A stretch of DNA of 64,000 bases, taken from contig NW_019091357.1 in assembly GCF_001949145.1 (NCBI RefSeq), positions 2,152,114 to 2,216,113 of the forward strand. The letters are read 5' to 3'. The translations under genes were made by a program, and so were the position numbers. This DNA comes from Acanthaster planci (taxonomy: Eukaryota; Echinodermata; Asteroidea; Valvatida; Acanthasteridae). A model generated the notes under the pieces. The model worked only from the letters and a program-made list of their open reading frames with translations. It made no database searches and was not told the DNA's origin. Below, one piece after another: positions 56,045-64,000 of this stretch; within the stretch, counting starts at the first letter, position 1, and each line of letters begins with the position of its first letter.

Positions 56045-56182
56045 AGTGCGCCTCCAAGAGTTTGCAATGCATTGATAAATCACAATGCGCGGAATCTGTC
56101 GACATAATGCGCGTCTGGAAAGGGTCGACAGATTTCGCGCGTTGTGATTGGCCAAGGCGCTGCAAACTCTTGAAGGCGCACT
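56045..56182. repeat. long hairpin, 59-bp arms
   Basis: The left arm 56045-56103 (AGTGCGCCTCCAAGAGTTTG and on to CTGTCGAC) pairs with the right arm 56124-56182 (GTCGACAGATTTCGCGCGTT and on to AGGCGCACT), with a 20-base loop. The arms are roughly 80% complementary by eye. Confidence 0.75.
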
Positions 56183-57923
56183 GTTGTCAGACTCGCCCGT
56201 GTTGGTCACATTTAACTAGTCACATTATTCAAAATAAAAAGTGTTAAGGACAATTACATTAATTAGCAGTCTGCAAAGAAATTAAAGTGAATGCATTTTC
56301 TAAGAATTTAGTTGGTCTCAGAAGAATTGAAAAAGAATGCTTCCAGGAAATTTTTTCCTTGACACTTGGAGTCTCAAAAGAATTTCGGTGGCATAAATTA
56401 GCATATCGAGTTGCTTTGTGGAGTATTTATAACTTCCCACTCAAAGAAGCAGTCGTGACTAGTTGTTTATAGATTGAGCGATCTTCAGACTTAAGAATCT
56501 AAAGGAAACATATGTTTATGCATGTACAATTTTTCGTTTCGAAAATCCTTCATTTCTATCCTGTGTTTATCTCTCCAATATTTAATCTAAAAGTTACACT
56601 TTGTGATCAGTGTTATATTAAGATTTCCGTATTTGAGTCCCCTTTGAAGATTAAGTGCTATCTACTCAACATGGAGAAGTTATGTCAATCTTTTGTGTAC
56701 CAGAAGGGGGCGTTGACGCAATGACTGACCATAATCGGTACTGTGACTCGCTATGGTTTTTTTGAAATTGGGTGTAAAAAATTTGATCCTGCACTGGCCG
56801 AATTTTGGCCTACTTGCCGCGTGGCTAAATGCTAAATGGAATGTTTGGTTTCGGCCATCGAGTTAAATTGGTTTTTATTGTGATGCATTGCCGTCCAACC
56901 TTCAGTCGTGCCCGAAACGGGCTTCTAGAGCTACGGCTAGGTCTATTGTCTGCGCGTCTCAGCGTATTTACAATGGAGTGAGGACCTAGACCTAGCTTCA
57001 GACAACAGAATCGGATGCAACCCTGTAGTTTGAGGTGATACACAGTTTTCTAATTCCAAAGCATTGTCAACCGCTGAACAGCTAGCTGTGAGGGCGCTCG
57101 ATGTTACAGCTTTACTTATTTTCTGAGGCCGAGTTGTCACTGTTCCCCAATCTAATAAAATGTGCATCGACGTATGAAAGTACCAGGCACGCGCCACTGT
57201 GTAGCCAAAAATCACACAACAGATATGGCGGTGGGGCGAGATCAGTTCTCAGCTGAACTAATCTCAAGCGTTGTCGTCGTTCATCTTGGCCAGATCAAAA
57301 TTTGCTTTCTTCAGAATTTTTCTCAGAGCCACGGCCGCATAGGAAACACACACACATGCACATTGTGGTTCTGTGTTCGGCGAAAATTACATGCATGCGG
57401 TAAACGAATTCAGATTTCGTCCATTGACACCTTGTCAAATGGCGAAGAATTAAATACATGTATGAACCTTTTAGAGAAGCAGGAAAGACCTCTTTTGCTA
57501 AATTTTTGTTTTGTGACCATCGAATATCGTTCAATGTACAATAGTATTGGCCCAGCCCCTTTATGTACAGTGCCACGCATTACTGTTATTATTTTGTATA
57601 TAATTCCTCAGTTGAGTTTTCCAGACCGTTTGTATGCAGTTGTGTTTTCTTGTTGGTTTGTCCTTTTTTTGCCAACCATGTTACCAAAAAAGAATAATCC
57701 TTGTGATTTTACATATCGTGCCGAAAATGCATGTCATTAAAATAATTCGTTCAAAAACAGGCTGAAGTCTCTGATTTCTTAATTTATGTCTTGTGGTGGA
57801 TGAGAATTATGTAAATCGATTGCGTCATAGTGACGTCATTACGAAAACGACCAAAAGACACGGACGTGTATAATAAAATCTGGACTCGCAGTGCCCTTAA
57901 TCAGCCAATAGTGATCATTGAAT

Positions 57924-58055
57924 CCACTGGCGGCCATTTTACCGAGCCGAATACAAAGCTTGCCCAGCAATGCCCGCCTTTGTTCTCCCTGGCGTCAATA
58001 GAAGCGAGACAACCCACGCATTTGTATTCGGCTCGGTTAAATGGCCGCTGGTTGG
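57924..58055. mobile_element. foldback element, 33-35-bp arms
   Basis: The left arm CCACTGGCGGCCATTTTACC then GAGCCGAATACAAA pairs with the right arm TTTGTATTCGGCTCGGTTAA then ATGGCCGCTGGTTGG. The spacer of about 63 bp is unrelated. A MITE-like non-coding element. Confidence 0.65.
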
Positions 58056-58348
58056 CTTCTATATCATACAAAGGCGTTGCAAGTCCAGGTTTTTTATTTG
58101 TGTCCGTGCCAAAAGGTAGGATCCAGCGTCTAGCCAGGGTCAGAGTTCGTTTCCTGACCTATGGTCATTGCATGGTGTAGTACAGGCTTACCAGGCACGA
58201 AATGGGCACAGAAGTCCAATCCCTATACACACTCCAGCTTCTTGTCGGATGCGGATCTCGACAAAAAACGTAATTAAATATCTATTATGACGACACATTG
58301 AACGTACGTATAATCTCATCCGTGTTGGAACACTGCTTTTTAAAGCTG

Positions 58349-58354
58349 TTTATT
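58349..58354 (-). terminator. polyadenylation signal AATAAA (third gene)
   Basis: TTTATT on plus is AATAAA on minus, about 450 bases past the stop of the minus-strand gene. An earlier candidate is at 58505-58510. A plus-strand AATAAA at 58358-58363 lies only four bases away. Confidence 0.35.
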
Positions 58355-58805
58355 TTCAATAAATATTTTGAAATCGTAAATTGCATACTGTGAACAAAAA
58401 TACTACAGTTCTAACATAAATATTCATTGCATTAATGTATGAAAATATTCCAGCACAGCGATTCTGTGATCATTTAAGAAGTAATTACATGTATAAAACA
58501 ATTTTTTATTTCCTCGGAGCAGACTTAAAAACTCAGTAACAATATTAGAGATTGTGGCTTTAAGTTAAATATGAAAAAAAAACTACTCAACTTGAGTTTC
58601 CGCATTACTAACGCCCTCTTGGGGTAGTCATTTTTAGTCCACATAGGACCCCAATATTTGCACTAAAAAATCTGTCTTGTCTGATAAGATGGGATAAGAT
58701 AAGATAAGAGCAGTATATACATGTCTGTTCACCCTTCAATATGTAGCCTGTCAGACTGTTCCCCCGTAAAAATAGTCAGAAAATCCCCCATTTTCCCCTT
58801 TACAA

Positions 58806-59069
58806 TCAGTTCCGCAAGAACATTTCCAAGATGTCCTTGGCCAGTAGCAGGCGTCGTCTAGCCACCTCGCCGGTCGGGACCGTCAAGCACTTCCCGCCCT
58901 CTCCACCTCGGGACACGATGAAGTCCAGCGAATGTAGGAAGAAGCCCGGGCGCCGGTGGACATCCCACACAGACCGGACGAGGGCGTGGTCTAAGGACAG
59001 GGCGTGGTGCCAGGAGGGGGCGTGGTCCACCGAAGACGTGTCGGGAGAAGACCGGGTGAGTGGGGTCAA
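58806..59069 (-). CDS. unrecognised PPxY/PTAP protein, last exon
   Basis: It encodes LTPLTRSSPDTSSVDHAPSW, HHALSLDHALVRSVWDVHRR, PGFFLHSLDFIVSRGGEGGK and on to EMFLRN and stop. The acceptor is GTACTTTTCAG, phase 0. The helical, basic end suggests a folded domain. Confidence 0.7.
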   Translation of the reverse strand: MTPLTRSSPDTSSVDHAPSWHHALSLDHALVRSVWDVHRRPGFFLHSLDFIVSRGGEGGKCLTVPTGEVARRRLLLAKDILEMFLRN

Positions 59070-62000
59070 CTGAAAAGTACACGGAAATGGGACAGATGTT
59101 TAAAGAATTCACTAATTGGACTAAAATTAAATGAACCACTTTATGGAATGAACTTTGCAATCACACAAGGTCTACACAAAAATGAGTAAACATAAAGATT
59201 GTTGCTAATATTTTGTCCACTCACAAGTGCAATAATTCGCTCTGTCTCCGTCCTAGACATGTTGGCCGCAGTCTTGATGGCCGTGTAAGGAAGCTCTGCA
59301 AAACAGTAAACACAAAAAAATCATATTTGTATTCAATGAACGTGTATGAAACGATGGCTAACTCGAATTTCATTCAAAAAGTGGTCGTGTTGACAGTTGA
59401 GCAAAAGCTATTTTTCCACATTTCAGTGCCAAAAATGCTCCCTTTAAATTCCCCGAACGGGAAAAATGCAGGTCGGTGGTTTTACGTCTGGAAATGAGGG
59501 TATACCCTTCACATAACATAAATACACCCGAGTTCCGGTATCTATCACTTGACGTTCAGGTATTATCATAAGACACTAACTATTTTGATGTAGTTTAAAC
59601 TAACTGTATGGACTTTTTTAAAACTCGTTCATTGGACATTGACTAGGGAAGGGGAACTACCCAGGTCCTTTATGGTAGATTGATCCACCAAAGCTATCCT
59701 GAGTTTCTATTTCGCTCGGCGTTTAAATCTCAGAGATTTCGATTAGCGTGACATAGGCCTACTTGGCTTTTTTTTTGTCGAACCGGCAAATAAATGTCCA
59801 CCACAAAATCTACCGAGCAGTTTTGTACTGCACAGGCCATGCTCATAAACTCGAATCCTTGATTCATACTCCGTGCCGTGACATAAAGCCATCTTTCGAT
59901 TCAAAGGTGAAGCAACTTCGTTCTCGGCTGTTTTGTGGATTAGCTCGCGAGTATTTTTTTGCCGCAGTGAAATGTCACACGATTCACAATAATTATAGCG
60001 TGTTGGCCAGGGCTGGCACGCCATGTCGAGTTGTTGACAAACGAGCCAAAAATGAATCACCCTGAAGATCCGCATCTTCAGTCAATTCCATTTTGTTTTA
60101 AATGTATGGTTACAAGTCTAGTCGCTGACTGGGCAGGAAACACGTTGTTACCGCACAGGGCAATTCATTTAGATGCATGGTTCTTCAGCTAGAGACACAG
60201 ACTGACTCACTCAGATCACTGGGGACTTTCAGTAGATTTCAAAACAGTTGGACAACCGGCAGGTCTTTTTTTACCAGAATTGTTTTTGTTGTTTACGGAA
60301 AGGAGAAATCCATACAGAGAAAGTCCCAGCATGAGTCATCTATGTACCTATGTGGGTTCGAAAGTCCTGCTTTTTAGACTACTGCAAATTCTTCCCAAAC
60401 CCGGAAAAAAGCTGGTGATTGACGGCACCTTTGTCAAGCATCTGACAAGTCTTTCACGGGGATTTGGTGGATGGACAACACTACTATGGAGTGCTGTGCA
60501 CATACACTGTGAACGTTGCGTTGAAATTTTACGTGTCAAAGAGTTTCGGTGCCACAAGGTTATTCGACGAAATCAGTCGAAATACATGATAAATCGGTAA
60601 TTCTTAAAAGGGTTCAACATGGTAATTCCCAACTTCAATAAGCTGTTTCTTCTTTTGAAAACTACATGCTTGAAATTTATCTTTTGAGAGCTCTAGTTAA
60701 AGGAATAGAACTGTTAAGTTACCGAGTAAGCCGGTCAGAACATCGCGGTGTTTCAGCAGTTGTCTCGGGGCAAAACCTCGCGGGACTATCACGCACAAGT
60801 CCTCCAACTCGTCTCCAATGTTGCCGTTGCTGTTGTTTGTATTCGCTAAGATGTAGGCCAGGAAGTTTTGCGGATGGTCGTCGTCGTCATTTTCGCCACG
60901 GTTGTTGTGGTTGATGTTATTGTTGTAGTTGTTGTTGTAGCTGTTGACGTGACCTTGCGAGAACTTGAACCCCACGCAGAGGATGAACTCGATCCAGGTC
61001 CTCAGGCTCAGGGCGGTGGGTCTGGCCACGGCGAGGGACGATAGTCGGATCGGGTAGGCCTCGGTGTCGGCCGCGTGCTGCCGGCAGACACGCAGACCTT
61101 CGTTCACCTGTAGTAATCACACAAAAAATCTCGAGATTGAGACTCCAGAAACTCGAGGGCGAGCCTCTGAAGACTGAAGATCACAGAAATCTAACCTCAA
61201 CGTAACCACTTTGATGTTTCTCGTGTAAAGTCAAAACGTTAACAGGAATATACTAACTGAATTCGTGTTCTTTTTGGTGACAAATATCCCACAAAAATAT
61301 TTCACGATGATAAAAAATGTCTTTATCTGTTAATTAAACAAGGATTGGTTTTGTAAATGTGTTGTTACCACATCTATAAAAGGAAACAATTAGTTTGAAC
61401 TAATTTTGTTAAGGAAACAAGCACAAGGGTTTGGGGAGTCTTTATCAAACTGACAGCCGTCAGATGTAAGCATCAATGAAGGCAGTCCTCTTTGAATGAC
61501 ACATCGTCACACGCAAGGCCCATTTCCGATCATTGTCTATTGCTAAACTGGCTTATCTGTCCTTTTGCTCAACTGTGCGATATTTTACCATCCTGCGGTG
61601 CACAAGCAAATACTGAAAAGTGCTAAAACTCTACTCCAAACTCTGTTTGCACAGACTTCCAGTCTAGATACACGTCCTGAACAGTCCACATCGCCCACCG
61701 CATTTATTTTAACCCCATCATTGTCCGTAGAGCTATAAATAGCTCCGTGGATGCTTCCCAGGATATAACACGAGGCCCCTCCCCCAGAAGGAAAAGCAAC
61801 ATGCAGCGATAACGGGCCACATCCTCTCAGGGGGTAAATTAAGTTAATACCCCGGTTCCGCTGTTGCGCGCTTCCCCCCGCCGCAGCAGGAACAATGTTC
61901 CTGGATGTTTCTCTCACTCAGAATAAGGGGCTTAAGTATGCTAGCACTCACAGAGCGCAGATATGAAGTAAATGTATCAGTGCGCGAAATTAAACCCTTC

Positions 62001-63110
62001 CGATTCCACAAGCTCCTAGCTTGAAAATTCATGAACTCGATTTTATTTCGGTTTTCCGGAGACAGGATACATGATCAGCTTAGCTTACGCGAAACGCTAG
62101 CTGTTTGTAACACAACGCTCTTAAAGACATTTCCCCATATTATTTTGCGAAACTTGGGCAGCACCAGATATGGGTGGAGCTTAAAGAATTCAACATTTAC
62201 AACTTTTTATAACCATGGTAACTTACAAGGCATAGGAAGTGCGCCACTGTGGACTTGAAATTTCCCTCCAACGTGTACTGAATCACCCATCTTACGCACT
62301 GCGTCCAACTGCGCAGGCGCGGCTGCAATCTGGAAATGACGTCAGACGCTGACGAGGATGACGAGCTAATAATGGGATCTAGAAATAGACGAAAACAGCA
62401 ATTAAGGAATGTAATTTCAGACCTGAGCCGCTTAAAAACCTCAGAGAGTGATATTAACGAACACAAGACGATTTTCTGGAAACTGCGAGTTTAAATAAAT
62501 GGAACGGAGATTTGTGAGTGTCAAGTCGATTTGTAAACATTTCTTGGTGGGGAACGTTTCTACCTAAAAGAGTCAATCTTGCGGTTTGACTCTATTCACT
62601 GAAAATTGCAAATCCTGATAGAGACAGACTCTCGAAAAAATCCCGTTTAAACAGACTCTTGATTCTTCTCAGGGCTCCTTACCTGAACTCGCACACCTGT
62701 GTGTGTGTCGGGACAGGTTCTCGACATTCCTTGAGGTCGAGGGTGACACTGACGACAACCACAGCGACAGCGTTGAAGAGGTTGCCGGCGGCGACAGGGG
62801 CGGGGCCGTGGGCACTACGCGGGAGGAAGAGGAGGAGGTGCTGGCTGCTGTCGAGAAGGAGGAGGGCGGAGCCGACGTCGAGGAGGCAGAGTGGGCGGAG
62901 GAGGACGATTCCAACGATGACGTCGAGGTGTCGCTGCCCCAGCTCATCCGGTTAATGCTGCGCCGCCGCTCAGGCCTCGCGACGAGGGCCGTGACCGACT
63001 CGTTGAAGATCTCCTCGTACGAAGGGGGCGCATAGAAGAAGGCGGAGCATTCGCTGTAGGAAGGGGGCGGCTCGTTTGTTGGGTCTGGAGCTGTTTGTGT
63101 CACCTGCCTC
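58806..63110 (-). CDS. unrecognised protein with PPxY and PTAP motifs (5' end unresolved)
   Basis: Coding exons on the minus strand: 62683-63110, 62227-62378, 60723-61107, 59225-59295 and 58806-59069, all with GT-AG sites and agreeing phases, giving at least 432 codons. The N-terminal part has PPPSY (63056-63070) and PPSY (63017-63028), long Ser runs and PTAP (62801-62812). In known proteins, PPxY binds WW domains of NEDD4-type ligases and PTAP binds TSG101, so a trafficking or ubiquitin-adaptor role is possible but inferred. The rest has conserved-looking globular character, rich in Trp, Leu and Arg (WTQCVRWVIQYTLEGNFKST and onward), an Asn-rich insert, and ends VARRRLLLAKDILEMFLRN. I recognise no named family. 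The start lies upstream of 63110. Confidence 0.7.
59225..59295 (-). CDS. unrecognised PPxY/PTAP protein, exon
   Basis: It encodes LPYTAIKTAANMSRTETERI then IAL; the first codon, shared with the previous exon, gives Glu. The acceptor is TTTTGCAG and the donor GTGAGT. Both joins keep phase. Confidence 0.68.
59296..60722 (-). other. intron of the unrecognised gene (1.4 kb)
   Basis: No coding or repeat feature recognised. Frames of 100-110 codons in both strands around 59743-60075 and 60280-60600 are unsupported. Confidence 0.55.
60723..61107 (-). CDS. unrecognised PPxY/PTAP protein, large exon
   Basis: It encodes VNEGLRVCRQHAADTEAYPI, RLSSLAVARPTALSLRTWIE, FILCVGFKFSQGHV, an Asn-rich run (NNNYNNNINHNN), an acidic patch, and QNFLAYILANTNNSNGNIGD to TGLL. 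The acceptor is TACTACAG and the donor GTAACT, phase 0 to 1. The Asn-rich insert looks like a lineage-specific loop within a conserved domain. Confidence 0.72.
61108..62226 (-). other. intron of the unrecognised gene (1.1 kb)
   Basis: No exon or clear repeat seen. Confidence 0.55.
62227..62378 (-). CDS. unrecognised PPxY/PTAP protein, exon
   Basis: The acceptor ATTTCTAG, not the nearer CATTTCCAG, gives phase 1 and encodes DPIISSSSSSASDVISRLQP then RLRSWTQCVRWVIQYTLEGN and on to AHFLCL. The nearer AG would hit an in-frame stop. The donor is GTAAGT. A CRE palindrome (62337-62344) lies in the coding part, probably by chance. Confidence 0.68.
62683..63110 (-). CDS. unrecognised PPxY/PTAP protein, N-terminal Ser/Pro-rich exon
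   Basis: It encodes RQVTQTAPDPTNEPPPSYSE, CSAFFYAPPSYEEIFNESVT, then Ser/Thr-rich sequence with VPTAPPLSPP. The acceptor is GTTCCGCAG and the donor GTAAGG. It starts with one base of a split codon, so a further 5' exon must exist. The opposite strand shows an acidic open frame that is a shadow of the Ser/Pro codons. Confidence 0.7.
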
Positions 63111-63151
63111 CTGCGGAACGATGAAATTAAATCCAATTTTCAAATGCTACA

Positions 63152-63301
63152 TCATTTTCCTGTATTAATTAAGAGCAAAATTTCCTCTGGCTGAAACATT
63201 CCCTTTGCCTGGGACGTCTTGTTCTGTTGTCGCCATCTGTAAAACATTTTGAACCTTACAAAAAAGTCTTCCCTCTTCGGAGACTGTTTCTTGTCAAACA
63301 T
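63152..63301 (-). CDS. tentative N-terminal segment of the unrecognised gene
   Basis: A 49-codon minus-strand frame opens MFDKKQSPKREDFFVRFKMF then YRWRQQNKTSQAKGMFQPEE. Its composition looks protein-like. Joining to the exon at 63110 needs phase 2; the only matching GT sites (after AACAAGAC or AAGGGAAT) are weak. It may be the true start, a separate small ORF or chance. Confidence 0.25.
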   Translation of the reverse strand: MFDKKQSPKREDFFVRFKMFYRWRQQNKTSQAKGMFQPEEILLLINTGK

Positions 63302-64000
63302 CAGTGAAAATTAGCGCCATGACTCACGAAAGACGGCCAAGATTGGATTGTTTTTCCCTATAGGCCTAAACTGAAAGTTAAGTGAGGAGGTGCTCGATTT
63401 ATTACCCTACAAAGTTTCTTATAGCAACGAAGTTAGCCTATTATTTCGTTTGATACATATTTTTGCATGAATTCTGAATGTGGCCTCTGATGCAGTGTTT
63501 AACTATGGAGGTGGTCGCCCAATTCAATCGTGTGCCAACGTTTACACGAGTTGACATTTAAAGTCGTTTAATGCGGCATTCATCAATGTCAACTGCTCCA
63601 ATAAAATCAGGAATGAGTTATGACAAATGCTCGCACTTTGTAATCCCAGCCGGCCACTATTGAGCACACACCGTCGAGTTGGGTTGTAACATGAAAAAAT
63701 AAGACACGAAACTTTTGAACATGTTCGGGACCACCCGCTTTCATAACATTTAAATAACTTCAAAGTCTTGAGAAACAAGTTCCAGTTTAGACTACATCAA
63801 ATCTGAAATCTGTAATTGGCGATAACATTTTCAGTTGTCGACTGCAGTACATCTTCGGAAAGGGTTGGAAGTCATTTGTCATTCATTCATGTATACAAAC
63901 AAACGTTGAAGTGAACAGTTCACTGTCCAACTGTGGCAGCCTCGTCCATTCTTTTCCTACTTCCATGATAATACGCGATGCAGTAGTGAGTGACCAGTTC
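63302..64000. other. no feature recognised
   Basis: AT-rich sequence at the window edge. A 78-codon minus-strand frame at 63542-63778 has no recognisable features. The promoter or first exon of the minus-strand gene may lie here or beyond the window. Confidence 0.4.

Larger units (their letters stand above)
54552..58363 (+). other. 3'UTR or downstream region of the long EB1 isoform
   Basis: It contains AATAAA hexamers at 56233-56238, 57154-57159, 57872-57877 and 58358-58363, so the true end is undecided. Two strong foldbacks (56045-56182, 57924-58055) and a perfect CRE TGACGTCA at 57831-57838 lie within. A 192-codon plus-strand frame at 57162-57740 has low-complexity hydrophobic content and no family, so I do not call it a gene. 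Confidence 0.45.

Noticed and set aside
57162-57740. 192-codon plus-strand ORF, the longest in the window
   Set aside because: No recognisable domain, erratic composition with hydrophobic low-complexity end, no splice context, and it lies in the likely EB1 3' region. Chance cannot be excluded without transcript data.
62703-63035. 110-codon acidic plus-strand ORF
   Set aside because: It mirrors the Ser/Pro-rich minus-strand exon, which has splice sites and phases that join to four other exons; the plus frame has no such support.
63215-63260. ATGGCGACAACAGAACAAG as start exon of the minus-strand gene
   Set aside because: Preceded by an acceptor-like TTTTACAG, but the frame stops soon and offers no donor of the required phase.

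Overview
This is a window of animal (metazoan) genomic DNA: intron-rich, about 40% GC by eye, low gene density, many small inverted-repeat elements and a very abundant palindromic TACATG hexamer. The genes are typical of bilaterians. The repeat style suggests a marine invertebrate, perhaps a deuterostome such as amphioxus, a hemichordate or an echinoderm, but I cannot fix the species.

Three protein genes can be read by joining exons whose splice sites and reading phases agree. (1) Minus strand, about 0.3-33.3 kb: a phosphatase and actin regulator (PHACTR family). It has twelve coding exons and 442 codons before the stop, three C-terminal RPEL motifs and the conserved PP1-binding C-terminus; a long 3'UTR runs to about position 275. 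(2) Plus strand, about 35.4-54.6 kb: an EB1-family microtubule plus-end protein (MAPRE). It has a calponin-homology domain, an EB-homology domain and two alternative terminal exons, giving predicted proteins of 291 or 297 residues. (3) Minus strand, about 63.1-58.8 kb: a protein I do not recognise, with at least 432 codons. Its N-terminal part is Ser/Pro-rich with two PPxY motifs and one PTAP motif; the rest looks globular. Its first exon is unresolved.

Layout: PHACTR and EB1 are divergent. Their candidate promoters (about 33.3-33.65 kb and 35.4-35.55 kb) are roughly 2 kb apart. EB1 and the third gene converge, with opposite-strand AATAAA signals only a few bases apart near 58.35 kb. Most of the window is intron: 14.9 kb of PHACTR intron 1, 9.5 kb of PHACTR intron 3 and about 8.8 kb of EB1 5' intron.

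The introns hold the non-genic structure. There are TTAA-bounded short elements whose ends begin TTAACCCC or TTAACCCT, resembling non-autonomous piggyBac-type elements; two copies of one family are in opposite orientation, and the second contains the assembly gap at 50998-51090. There are several foldback elements with arms of 30-130 bp, three short tandem repeats, tRNA-derived SINE-like fragments, and dense TACATG tracts between about 18.8 and 43.7 kb. I found no convincing rRNA or tRNA gene, CRISPR array or prokaryotic-type operon. The newest-looking items are the unrecognised PPxY/PTAP protein, the switchable EB1 tail, and the repeat families.
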